DNA from: a bacterium
GTDB lineage: Archaea > Nanoarchaeota > Nanoarchaeia > Woesearchaeales > UBA10216
Direction: 5' to 3'
DNA length: 41,147 bases
Assembly: GCA_024206195.1 (NCBI GenBank)
Contig: JAAGZO010000680.1
Location: 1-41,147 of the forward strand
Shown here in pieces: positions 13,037 to 21,195 of the stretch. Below the pieces are notes generated by a model that saw nothing but the letters and a program-made list of their open reading frames with translations, made no database searches and had not been told where the DNA came from. The position numbers were made by a program, and so were the translations under genes. The first letter of the stretch is position 1. The number at the start of each line of letters is the position of its first letter.

Positions 13037-14605
13037 ATGCCGTTTTTCTTTAAGAATATTACCACTAGACAGATAGCACAGCAAGCGCTAGATACAACAA
13101 AGCAAACAAGCTCTATACTACGTCGTCAAGATATGCAGAAAAGAATCGACTACTTTAACGATAAGCAAGACGCGTATTTACAGCAAGCGCTATACGGGCA
13201 ATTTGAATATCCTGAACGATTAAAGCTACAGCGTGAGTTTTTCAATGTGACTAACTTAATGATTAACGAGTTAGCCGTATTGTATAATGAAGACCCACTG
13301 CGAGAGATCAAAGACGGTGTCGATAAAGATACTGAGTTATTCGATGCTATAACAGAAAGCACTAACCTAAACAACGTATTACAGACAGTTAATCAATATG
13401 TTAAGTTAATGCGAACCGTGCTTGTTAAGCCTGAATGGAGCGAGCAAGAGGAGAGCATTGTATACCGTATCTTCACGCCTAATATGTTCGACGTTATCAT
13501 GGACGATCATAACCCTAGCAAAGCAAAGGCTATTATATACTCTAAAAACTACCCTGATCCTAGTTTAGCGGTATATGGCAATGATGACCGACGCACAAAA
13601 AATGATAAGTTTGAAGACGATGATACTATATTTCATGTATGGACTGATGAACAATATTTCATGTTTCAATACCAGTTTGGGAAAAAACCAGGTGATATCG
13701 AGATTAAATTACTTGATAATCCAGCAAATAAAGACAACATTAACCCTTATGGTACATTAGATATATTTGTACCGTTCAGAGATTGTGTCCCTATAGATGA
13801 CTTTTTCCCTGATGGTGGTGATGATATATTAGTTGCCAATGAATCAATTAATATCAAACTAACAGAGCTAAACTACCTTATCAAGATGCAGTCATTCTCT
13901 ATACCAGTTAGAAAGGGCGGTGATTCTAGCTCGCCTGTAATATTAGACCCATCAATGACAATTGATTTGCCAGCAGATGATGATATGGGTAAAAGCGACT
14001 TTAAGTTTGTATCACCAGAAGCTAAGATAGTTGAAATTCAATCAGAGGTAGAGCAAAAGCTAAGGCGATTAGCACTTAAATACAAAATGAACCCTGATAT
14101 GTTCACAGCAAGCGGTAATAAGTCATCTAGTGACTCGTTGCAGCTACAAAACTATGCACAAGGTAGGTTAATTAAAAAAGATAAGCCATATTTCAGGAAA
14201 AACGAGGTTAAGCTATTTGATATGACTAAGCTAGTGAATAACACGCATAATTCTGCTAAGTTTAGCGAGAATTGCAGCTTATTTGTTGATTTTAGGGATA
14301 GCGAAATGCCAATGACCCAAAAAGATAAGGACGCTCACCAATTAACACTATTTAACAACGGATTAATCAGTAAGGCTGAATGGTTATTGGATGAAAACCC
14401 TGATTTAGGTGATATAGACACTGCCAAAGAAAAGATAGCTGAAATTGACGAGCAGAAAGCCGTTGAATCTGAGCAAGCAATGGAGCGCATACAGAGCAAC
14501 CCATTATTGTTACAAAAAGAGGGCTTAGAAATGCCAGAGGGTGGTATCGATCCTAAAGACGCGCCTATAGCTAAAAAAGACGATAAAAAGCCTAATGAAA
14601 AGTAA
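13037..14605 (+). CDS. Portal protein
   Basis: 522 aa, in the usual place after terL and in the usual size range. It has a helix-rich N-terminal wing (REFFNVTNLMINELAVLYNE), a central beta region with FTPNMFDVIMDD, a long stem/clip helix (NESINIKLTELNYLIKMQSF) and an acidic, lysine-rich disordered C-terminus (PIAKKDDKKPNEK). It forms the dodecameric vertex for DNA passage and joins the tail. AGGA six bases before the ATG. Family assigned from size, order and layout rather than a single motif. Confidence 0.85.
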   Translation: MPFFFKNITTRQIAQQALDTTKQTSSILRRQDMQKRIDYFNDKQDAYLQQALYGQFEYPERLKLQREFFNVTNLMINELAVLYNEDPLREIKDGVDKDTELFDAITESTNLNNVLQTVNQYVKLMRTVLVKPEWSEQEESIVYRIFTPNMFDVIMDDHNPSKAKAIIYSKNYPDPSLAVYGNDDRRTKNDKFEDDDTIFHVWTDEQYFMFQYQFGKKPGDIEIKLLDNPANKDNINPYGTLDIFVPFRDCVPIDDFFPDGGDDILVANESINIKLTELNYLIKMQSFSIPVRKGGDSSSPVILDPSMTIDLPADDDMGKSDFKFVSPEAKIVEIQSEVEQKLRRLALKYKMNPDMFTASGNKSSSDSLQLQNYAQGRLIKKDKPYFRKNEVKLFDMTKLVNNTHNSAKFSENCSLFVDFRDSEMPMTQKDKDAHQLTLFNNGLISKAEWLLDENPDLGDIDTAKEKIAEIDEQKAVESEQAMERIQSNPLLLQKEGLEMPEGGIDPKDAPIAKKDDKKPNEK

Positions 14606-14954
14606 AAATGCAAAATATAAAATTAAAAGTTTTTTTGACGAAACACTAAGCGAGAATATATGGATTTGCTACGGCACTCCTAAAGATTATTTTTTAAAGC
14701 AGATCAAAAAAGAGCTTGGTATAGAGCTTGGTGACATTAATATAGGGATTAATGGCAAGGCTTATGAGATACAGCATGACAACAATATAATATACGTTAT
14801 ATGGACTAAAAAAAAGAACCCTAGCTATTTAGCACATGAGGCGGTGCACGTAGTTCATTGGCTATTAGGTGCTAAAGGTATGTGGTTAGATAAAAGCAGT
14901 GAAGAAATTTATTGTTATTTAGTAGAAAGGATAATTAGAGAGGCGATTGAATAA
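14595..14954 (+). CDS. HExxH zinc-metallopeptidase-like protein
   Basis: 119 aa overlapping the portal end by 11 bases. LAHEAVHVVHWLL near 76-88 contains HExxH, and SSEEIYCYLVERI near 98-110 offers the downstream Glu typical of gluzincin-like peptidases. Small proteins of this type occur near phage head genes with unknown roles. No ClpP-like or U35-type prohead protease was recognised elsewhere, so this is the only visible candidate for head maturation. An ImmA/IrrE-like or purely structural role is also possible. Confidence 0.6.
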   Translation: MKSKNAKYKIKSFFDETLSENIWICYGTPKDYFLKQIKKELGIELGDINIGINGKAYEIQHDNNIIYVIWTKKKNPSYLAHEAVHVVHWLLGAKGMWLDKSSEEIYCYLVERIIREAIE

Positions 14955-15781
14955 TGTTAGATCAAGACGAGCTAACAAAGAAAATAGCCAAGCTCAACAA
15001 AGGGCTTGACGGTATAACCGACGACCTCGTAAAGACTACCGACCAGTACCAAAAAGAATACGAACGATTGCTACGGAATACTAACTTTGCACTAGATGGG
15101 GATAACCTCAAGGGTACAGTAGCTAATTTCAACAAAGCTCAATCGCTAAAGCCACTCAATAAGCTAGGATTCAATACACTCGCAGTAAACCACCTCAAAG
15201 AGTACGGGGATGTCGCAAAAGGACAGCTAGCATTTAATAAAAGCATTGGCATAATGGCAGATATTAACTTCAAAGACATATCTATTATTAAGCAACTGCA
15301 AACAATGGATTTTAGCGTATTTCATGCCGAGGCTAGTCTATTAGATGAACGTATTAAGCGTGAATTAGTAAATGCGATCGCATTAGAAGCACCATACCAA
15401 ACAACAGTGAATAACTTATCTAGATCACTGTTAGGTGCAGGTGATAAAGCAGGTACGCTATCAGGGTTCGCAAATACCTACATGAGAACGGCATTATTTA
15501 GCATGGCAAGGGCTACAGATCAAGCTATTTACGATAAGGTAGGCGGTGCAGAACCTACAGCACTATATATTTACGCAGGGCCAGTTGATAGTAAGACAAG
15601 GCCGTTTTGTATGAGGCATATTAATAAAGTTTATTCGCGAACTAAGATAATGGGGTTCTCTAGCATTACAAAAAGTCCTATTGACCCGTTTGCATCCCCT
15701 GGTGGATATAATTGCAGACATTATTTAGTATTCATCACAGAAGAGCAAGCTAAAGAGGCTGGTTATACTATAATTAGGTAG
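14954..15781 (+). CDS. MuF-like head morphogenesis protein
   Basis: 275 aa, starting on the last base of the previous stop. The C-terminus holds the MuF signature: VDSKTRPFCMRHINKVYSR near 211-229 followed by GGYNCRHYLVF near 251-261. The N-terminal 180 residues are helical and coiled-coil-like. Such minor capsid proteins sit beside the portal and are packaged in small numbers. A toxin domain is not evident after the MuF core. Position after the portal and before the scaffold fits. Confidence 0.85.
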   Translation: MLDQDELTKKIAKLNKGLDGITDDLVKTTDQYQKEYERLLRNTNFALDGDNLKGTVANFNKAQSLKPLNKLGFNTLAVNHLKEYGDVAKGQLAFNKSIGIMADINFKDISIIKQLQTMDFSVFHAEASLLDERIKRELVNAIALEAPYQTTVNNLSRSLLGAGDKAGTLSGFANTYMRTALFSMARATDQAIYDKVGGAEPTALYIYAGPVDSKTRPFCMRHINKVYSRTKIMGFSSITKSPIDPFASPGGYNCRHYLVFITEEQAKEAGYTIIR

Positions 15782-15803
15782 TTATCCACACTATTTATCC
15801 ACA
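15782..15803 (+). promoter_or_regulatory. Two tandem perfect DnaA boxes
   Basis: TTATCCACA at 15782-15790 and again at 15795-15803, same orientation, 13 bp apart, directly after the MuF stop and just upstream of a late promoter. Both are exact matches to the E. coli-type consensus. They may recruit host DnaA to an origin or let DnaA modulate scaffold/capsid transcription. Confidence 0.7.
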
Positions 15804-15813
15804 TATTAACATT

Positions 15814-15836
15814 GCGCGTGATATAATAAAAACGGA
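15814..15836 (+). promoter_or_regulatory. Late extended -10 element, copy B (scaffold-capsid)
   Basis: GCGCG, TGATATAAT (-10 at 15822-15827), A5, CGGA. This copy is a little diverged and, unlike the others, its gene starts 44 bases after the predicted +1, giving a normal leader with its own TAGGAGC. It drives scaffold and capsid as far as the terminator at 17753. Confidence 0.75.
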
Positions 15837-15879
15837 CGTCAAAACCTGTTTTAATATATACGCTAGGAGCGTGATTTCT

Positions 15880-16575
15880 ATGAAAACTGAGGAACAGTTA
15901 AGAGAAGAGGCCGAAGCAAAAGCGAAAGCAGATGCGGAAGCAAAGAAAACGGCAGATGCCGACGAACTATTGAAAAGTCTCAAGTTAAAAGATACGGAAA
16001 TAGAGACACTGAAAGGAAACGATAACCTATTGGGCATACTGACTCACTCACTCGACGCCAAGCGAGCAGCGAACGCAGAAGCCAAAAAGAATCGTGAAGC
16101 ATTAGAAACTCTACAGTCAGAGGCAGAGAAAGCCAAGAAAGAGAAACTTGAGAAAAAAGGCGAGTTTGAAAAGCTCTATCAGGAAGCCAACGAAAAGCTA
16201 ACTGCTAAAGACTTGAAACTAAAAGACGCTCTTATTAAAGGGGAGTTATCGAGGCTATCAGGACTCAACGGATTAGCAAAGGCCGAGTATTTGAAGTTAT
16301 TAGACACTTCTTCTATCGAGGTTGATTTGGAAACTTTGAAAGTCACAGGTGCAGAAGATGTATTTACTGCTTTTAAAGAATCAAGCCCTGAACTTTTCGG
16401 CAAGCAACATATCCCTGGTACTGATACAGGACAAGGGAAAATAAGCCAAGGGCCAACAGGTGACCTTGATAAGCTTAAAAAGCTAGAAGCAACGGCACGA
16501 ACAACAGGGATGCCAAGAGATTTAGCACAATACATGAGCTTAAAAAGGGAACTCGAAGCTAAAGGCAAACTATAA
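15880..16575 (+). CDS. Capsid scaffolding protein
   Basis: 231 aa from ATG 15880; AGGAGC is 10 bases upstream, whereas the in-frame GTG at 15871 is too close to it. Highly charged, alanine- and lysine-rich coiled coil (REEAEAKAKADAEAKKTADA, EAEKAKKEKLEKKGEFEKLY), then a Gly/Gln-rich linker and a basic C-terminal helix (LKRELEAKGKL) of the kind that binds capsid subunits. This composition and its place directly before the capsid gene are typical of DUF4355-like scaffolds. Confidence 0.85.
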   Translation: MKTEEQLREEAEAKAKADAEAKKTADADELLKSLKLKDTEIETLKGNDNLLGILTHSLDAKRAANAEAKKNREALETLQSEAEKAKKEKLEKKGEFEKLYQEANEKLTAKDLKLKDALIKGELSRLSGLNGLAKAEYLKLLDTSSIEVDLETLKVTGAEDVFTAFKESSPELFGKQHIPGTDTGQGKISQGPTGDLDKLKKLEATARTTGMPRDLAQYMSLKRELEAKGKL

Positions 16576-16590
16576 AAAGGAGAAAATAAA

Positions 16591-17742
16591 ATGGCTTTTA
16601 CAGGAACAGCAATTTACGATATTTACACAAACGAAGTAGCAGAGGATATCTCTGATATAGTATCTATGGTATCACCTAGGGTAACACCATTCTTAGATGC
16701 TATCGGGGACGCTGCAACACCGTTCACATCTGATTACTACACATGGTCCGAAAAGGCGCTATTGCCAGATACATTTACTTGTTCTAGCGCAATCGCTTCA
16801 ACTGCCGCTGCTAGTGGTGGTATTGAGGTTGGTGCTAACGCTGGATTGATCCGCGTTGGTGATATTTTCAACACTCAAACAGAGCATATTTCTGAGCAAT
16901 TGTTTGTAAGTTCTATTGGTACAAGTGCAGCTACTATCTATGTAACTCGTGCTTATGCTGGTACTTCATCTACATCATTTGCAGCTGGTGCAACATTGAA
17001 CTTTATCGGTTCAGCACTAGAAGAGGGTACAGACCCTAGAAGTGCAAGGCGTAGAGGTAAGACGCTTCGCGGTAACTTTATCCAAAAGTTTAGAGAAGAT
17101 ATCAACATTGGACGTCGAGCTAATAACGCTGGATTAAAAGTAGCCTCACAACCTAAACCGTACGATGAAGAGGTTAGCGATAAGACTATCGACGCACTTA
17201 AACAGCTTGAAAGAACTGCTATTATGGGTAGGACTAATGGCAATACTATTGGTGCTGATGATGCAGTAGCTACTATGGCTGGTATTTACAACTCTATAGC
17301 AACAAATGTTAGCTCACATGCAACGTATTCTAACTCATTCTTAAACAATGCGTTTGAATCTGTACATAACTATACCGATGTTGAGTCCAACATTGATAGA
17401 TATCACTTATTTGCTGGTGTAACAGCATTTAGAAATGTATCAAATTCTAGGGCATCAAGAATTGAAGAGACTACCAGCGAAACGGGTGCAGGTGTTAAAA
17501 AGGTTGCTACTTACATGAGTGATTTCGGGGATGTTCCTATTACAATGTTGAGATGGTTGCCAAAAGGTACTATTCTCGGCCTTAGAAAAGACTTCATTAA
17601 AATCGCACCGTTTCAGGGGTTGAGCTTCGGTCAACGTAAGTATGACAACGGTTCTAGTAACGTGCTAGGTTATGTAGAGGGAGATTACGGCTTAGAATTT
17701 AAGCAAGAAACTGCTCACTTCACAATTAATGGCATAGGATAA
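16591..17742 (+). CDS. Major capsid protein (DUF5309-like)
   Basis: 383 aa with AAAAAGGAG upstream. The N-terminus AEDISDIVSMVSPRVTPFL followed by YYTWSEKALLPD is the DUF5309/SU10-type start. Later ARRRGKTLRGNFIQKFRED near 150-168 and AIMGRTNGN near 210-218 fit the E-loop and P-domain regions, and the C-terminus is beta-rich. It assembles the icosahedral shell on the scaffold. A strong terminator 11 bases after the stop insulates it and likely stabilises an abundant mRNA. No decoration protein is obvious apart from the candidate at 20877. Confidence 0.9.
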   Translation: MAFTGTAIYDIYTNEVAEDISDIVSMVSPRVTPFLDAIGDAATPFTSDYYTWSEKALLPDTFTCSSAIASTAAASGGIEVGANAGLIRVGDIFNTQTEHISEQLFVSSIGTSAATIYVTRAYAGTSSTSFAAGATLNFIGSALEEGTDPRSARRRGKTLRGNFIQKFREDINIGRRANNAGLKVASQPKPYDEEVSDKTIDALKQLERTAIMGRTNGNTIGADDAVATMAGIYNSIATNVSSHATYSNSFLNNAFESVHNYTDVESNIDRYHLFAGVTAFRNVSNSRASRIEETTSETGAGVKKVATYMSDFGDVPITMLRWLPKGTILGLRKDFIKIAPFQGLSFGQRKYDNGSSNVLGYVEGDYGLEFKQETAHFTINGIG

Positions 17743-17752
17743 GACAAGTATT

Positions 17753-17780
17753 AAGGGCTGGCTTCGGCTGGCCCTTTTTA
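17753..17780 (+). terminator. Rho-independent terminator with UUCG tetraloop
   Basis: AAGGGCTGGC (17753-17762), loop TTCG, GCTGGCCCTT (17767-17776), then TTTTTA. The stem is 10 bp, including two G-U pairs. It closes the scaffold-capsid transcript. Confidence 0.95.
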
Positions 17781-17795
17781 TAAGGGAGTGAAATA

Positions 17796-17963
17796 ATGGT
17801 AAAGAAAAAAGAAGAGAGCATTGAGCCTATAAAAGAATCGGTCATTAAAACAGACACTAAAAAAGATGGTTTAATCGCCAAACTCTACGGAAACGTGCGA
17901 GGCATATATCGACTATCGGCTGATGATATTCAGGAGATTTTAGGTTACTTGAAATCATTGTAA
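17796..17963 (+). CDS. 55-aa hypothetical protein between two terminators
   Basis: AAGGGAGTG precedes the ATG. A lysine/glutamate-rich N-terminus (VKKKEESIEPIKESVIK) and a short structured end (GIYRLSADDIQEILGYL). Isolated between the capsid terminator and the next terminator, it probably depends on read-through or an unseen weak promoter. It may be a small virion accessory protein. Family unknown. Confidence 0.6.
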   Translation: MVKKKEESIEPIKESVIKTDTKKDGLIAKLYGNVRGIYRLSADDIQEILGYLKSL

Positions 17964-17991
17964 TTAACTAAGATTCCATGATAATATAATG

Positions 17992-18018
17992 AGGTCACTT
18001 ACGGGTGACCTTATTTTA
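17992..18018 (+). terminator. Second hairpin terminator, before the glycosyltransferase gene
   Basis: AGGTCAC (17992-17998), loop TTACGG, GTGACCT (18005-18011), then TATTTTAT. A 7-bp perfect stem with a U-rich tail. A TATAAT (17985-17990) sits immediately upstream, so this could also act as an attenuator for the downstream gene. Confidence 0.8.
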
Positions 18019-18035
18019 TATCTAGGGGGGAATCA

Positions 18036-20840
18036 ATGAGAATAGTAATTTGTACGCAGGGCTTACCATTTGACGGTAACACACTCAAAGAGAAAGCAAT
18101 GGGTGGCAGTGAAACCGCTGTAATATGTGTAGCTCATGAGCTTCATAAACTAGGACACCAAGTAACTGTCTATAACAACTGCAAGCAAGAGGGTTATTAT
18201 GACGGTGTAGAATATATCAATATCGATGGTTGGGGTGACTTTGTTGATTGTGGCTATGCGGATATCGCTATTGTATCTCGATTCGTTCAAATGTTTGGCG
18301 AGAAATTAAACACTAAATTAAACATCCTATGGAATCACGATATATTACCTGAGGAAATGAAAAACACTATATTTTCCCTAACATGGAATATCGATTATAT
18401 GTACTGTTTAAGTGAGTATCATAAAGAGCAGTATTTGGAAAAGCTACCAGAACTCAATCCAATGATTAAGCTAAATACAAACGGGATAGACTTTGACTTA
18501 ATCCCTGAACGCACGGAAAAGAAACATAAGATAATGTTTACCTCACGCCCTGAACGTGGTCTATATACAGCGCTAAATGTGTATGAAAAGGTAGCGGATA
18601 AAGAACTTGAGCTTGTTATATGTAATTATAACTCAATAATGACAGATGAAGTTAAGCAGATAGAAAAAATGTGTGCTGAAAAGATCCAAGAGCTTGTTAA
18701 CGATGGTTATAATATAGGGATAGGGCAATTCACAAAAGAAGACTTGTATAAGCATATATCAGAGAGTAAGGCGGTTATTTATACCTCTGAATTCCCTGAA
18801 ATAAGTTGTATATCAGCAATTGAGGCGCAAGCTTGTGGTACTGCATATATCTGCACACATGATTTTGCACTAAAAGAGACCGTTGGATATGATGGTATTA
18901 AGTTAAACAAAGATTATGAAAAGAATTTTATTAAACGATTAAAGGAAGTGTTAGGTAGTGAAAGTATTAGAGAAGATATTGAGAACATTGGCATCAAACA
19001 TGCTGAAAAATATACATGGTCCAATGTAGCTAAAAAGTTTATTGCTGATGCCGAGGCGCATTTTAAGACCAGGTCAAATGATGTAAACGGGGTAATTGAT
19101 AGGTTGCTATATGAAAGCGATATAGTTGTTGCACGTGAAACATCTACAAAACACGCACCAGAACGATTAGATGAAATTAACCACCTATTAAGGCACTTGG
19201 ATAATCCAGAAACGCAAAAAGAGATATATGAGGATGAAGAGACGCATGAGAGTATCGATTTAGATATGGAAACCTTTGAAAAGATAGGTCGCTTTGTTTG
19301 GGCTAGCGCTCGTATCAAAGAATATGGTTGTAAGTCTGTTTTAGACTTCGCTTGTCACATGGGTGCTAGTTCTATCAAGATAAGTAACGATAATCCAGAT
19401 TGTAAGATGACAGGCTATGATCTATCAGAATCGGCTATCGACAAAGCGTGTAAACGAAAAGATATGCTTGCTAAGACAAAAGATAATATTACATTCACAG
19501 CAAATAAGCCTGGTCCTGGTGCATACGATGGTTTGTTTAATGGTGAGATGCTAGAGCATGTGTTAGACCCTGAGGGCATGGTTGACGAGCTAGAAACGTA
19601 TGTAAAAAAAGGCGGTAAGATGTTTATTACCGTTCCTAAAGGTGCTTGGGAATGGTTAAGTAGAGATATCAACAAAGAAAAGGACGTTGTTTATCACGTT
19701 AATCATTTTGATGGGCAAGACATACAAGATATGTTTGGCAAGAAAAAAGACTTCAAAGTATTAACTCTACCTGTTAATATGGTTGGTGCTTATGGTGAAA
19801 AGCTCGGTAATTATATGGTTGAATATACGGTTGATGGTACTCCTACAGGGAAAAGAGACTTTGAGCGCAAGAGATTAACCACTAGACCACATCAAAGCAT
19901 ATCGCTTTGCATGATCGGTAAAGATGCAGAAAAGACTATTGAAACGACGCTCGATAGTTTAAAAGACGCGCACGGGAATATGATACCAGATGAAATTATA
20001 TTATTAGATGATAATTCTAAGACCGAGGTAATGGCAAATCGTGCAATGGCTTACGGTGCTATTGTAAAGAGTGGTCAAAAGTCTATTTGCGAACCTGATT
20101 TATGGGGTTTTGCTAATGCGCGGAACCATACTACTCAAGACGCAAAAGGCAAGTGGATTCTATGGGTTGATACCGATGAGAAGTGCCAAGACTTACAGTT
20201 TGCCCGTAAATATACTGAATGTGGTTTTCAAAACGCTTTTGTTATTAGGCAATTTCTTCCACAACGCGATAACTACACGCCAGCCGATTCACCTCAACGG
20301 CTATATCGTAAAGATAAGGGCAAGTTTTACGGCTATATCCATGAACAAGCGCAATCGGACATTAACAATGCTATTACACCAGCCTTGATATTAGATGGTG
20401 CTGAAATATGGAATATGGGTAGCGCGGTCGAATCTGAACGTAGGCTTAAGGCTATGGAGCGTAATTTACCTTTATTAAATAAAGACTGGAAAGAGAATGT
20501 ACTAGATAAGATAGCTAATAAAGAAGAGTATCGCAAGCTAACGCCTATACTGGTTATCAGAGACTTATTTAATCGCATACAGCAAACACATGAAGCTTTT
20601 GGTACTTATGATACAAGGGAAGTACACGAGCGTATCATGCCAAGGATAATCGAGCTTAAAAAGAAGTATATCGACAATGAGACCGATACTATCTATATTA
20701 ATATAGCTGAAAAGGTCATGCAACAGGTATATGAAGTGTTGAAATTGGGCCATGATATTGATATGATTATTGACGGCAAAACTATCAAAAAAAGGTATGT
20801 TGATTTAGATGATTTTATTGCTGACTTAAAGAAAGTGTAG
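18036..20840 (+). CDS. GT-B glycosyltransferase / SAM methyltransferase / GT-A glycosyltransferase fusion
   Basis: 934 aa with CTAGGGGGG before the ATG. Domain 1 (1-350) is a GT4-type GT-B enzyme: GGSE near 23-26 and SAIEAQACGTA near 258-268. Domain 2 (about 420-600) is a Rossmann methyltransferase: VLDFACHMGAS near 434 and NGEMLEHVLDPEGM near 501. Domain 3 (about 620-860) is a GT2-type GT-A enzyme: ISLCMIGKDAEKT near 621, IILLDDNS near 653 and WVDTDEK with its D-x-D near 709. The chain may build and cap a methylated glycan on virion proteins or host surface polysaccharide. Its place in the head cassette favours virion glycosylation, which is inference. Confidence 0.88.
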   Translation: MRIVICTQGLPFDGNTLKEKAMGGSETAVICVAHELHKLGHQVTVYNNCKQEGYYDGVEYINIDGWGDFVDCGYADIAIVSRFVQMFGEKLNTKLNILWNHDILPEEMKNTIFSLTWNIDYMYCLSEYHKEQYLEKLPELNPMIKLNTNGIDFDLIPERTEKKHKIMFTSRPERGLYTALNVYEKVADKELELVICNYNSIMTDEVKQIEKMCAEKIQELVNDGYNIGIGQFTKEDLYKHISESKAVIYTSEFPEISCISAIEAQACGTAYICTHDFALKETVGYDGIKLNKDYEKNFIKRLKEVLGSESIREDIENIGIKHAEKYTWSNVAKKFIADAEAHFKTRSNDVNGVIDRLLYESDIVVARETSTKHAPERLDEINHLLRHLDNPETQKEIYEDEETHESIDLDMETFEKIGRFVWASARIKEYGCKSVLDFACHMGASSIKISNDNPDCKMTGYDLSESAIDKACKRKDMLAKTKDNITFTANKPGPGAYDGLFNGEMLEHVLDPEGMVDELETYVKKGGKMFITVPKGAWEWLSRDINKEKDVVYHVNHFDGQDIQDMFGKKKDFKVLTLPVNMVGAYGEKLGNYMVEYTVDGTPTGKRDFERKRLTTRPHQSISLCMIGKDAEKTIETTLDSLKDAHGNMIPDEIILLDDNSKTEVMANRAMAYGAIVKSGQKSICEPDLWGFANARNHTTQDAKGKWILWVDTDEKCQDLQFARKYTECGFQNAFVIRQFLPQRDNYTPADSPQRLYRKDKGKFYGYIHEQAQSDINNAITPALILDGAEIWNMGSAVESERRLKAMERNLPLLNKDWKENVLDKIANKEEYRKLTPILVIRDLFNRIQQTHEAFGTYDTREVHERIMPRIIELKKKYIDNETDTIYINIAEKVMQQVYEVLKLGHDIDMIIDGKTIKKRYVDLDDFIADLKKV

Positions 20841-20847
20841 TTCCTTA

Positions 20848-20870
20848 GCTCGTGATATAATAAAAAAGGA
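20848..20870 (+). promoter_or_regulatory. Late extended -10 element, copy C
   Basis: GCTCG, TGATATAAT (-10 at 20856-20861), A6, GGA. Predicted +1 is at the GGA, 9 bases before the ATG at 20877. No -35 visible. It drives the small structural protein and the fibre. Confidence 0.8.
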
Positions 20871-20876
20871 TGTCAC

Positions 20877-21194
20877 ATGCAGGAACAACAGTTTAGAATC
20901 AACAAACTTATGCTTGACGGCAGGGGTTCAGTTACAGCGATAGCCCAAACGATAACAGATGTTTTTAGTACTTTAGATTTTAGCACATATAAGAATAGTA
21001 TTAAGACGATCGTTATTAATAATCTCTCTTCAAATGATATATACTTTTCTCAATCAGCTGCAGCAACCGACACGGATGCAGGCGGTGTTATAAGAAGTGG
21101 ACAGCCAAGAGAATTACCAATAATTGATTTTAACGAGATACCTTACTTTGTAGCAACTGCACCAAGCGCGGTAGCATTAGAATTGTGGGGTTGA
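20877..21194 (+). CDS. 105-aa probable virion protein
   Basis: Beta-rich sequence with Ser/Thr runs (TIVINNLSSNDIYFSQSAAA, RELPIIDFNEIPYFVATAPS) and no enzymatic motif. Having its own late promoter and lying beside the fibre suggests a structural part: a decoration protein, fibre adaptor or fibre foot. Size is in the range of small beta-sandwich decoration proteins. The next gene starts one base after its stop. Confidence 0.55.
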   Translation: MQEQQFRINKLMLDGRGSVTAIAQTITDVFSTLDFSTYKNSIKTIVINNLSSNDIYFSQSAAATDTDAGGVIRSGQPRELPIIDFNEIPYFVATAPSAVALELWG

Positions 21195-21195
21195 T

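Noticed and set aside
17985..17990. TATAAT as a promoter for the glycosyltransferase fusion
   Set aside because: No -35 at proper spacing, no TG extension, and a terminator follows at once. Mentioned only as a possible attenuator start.
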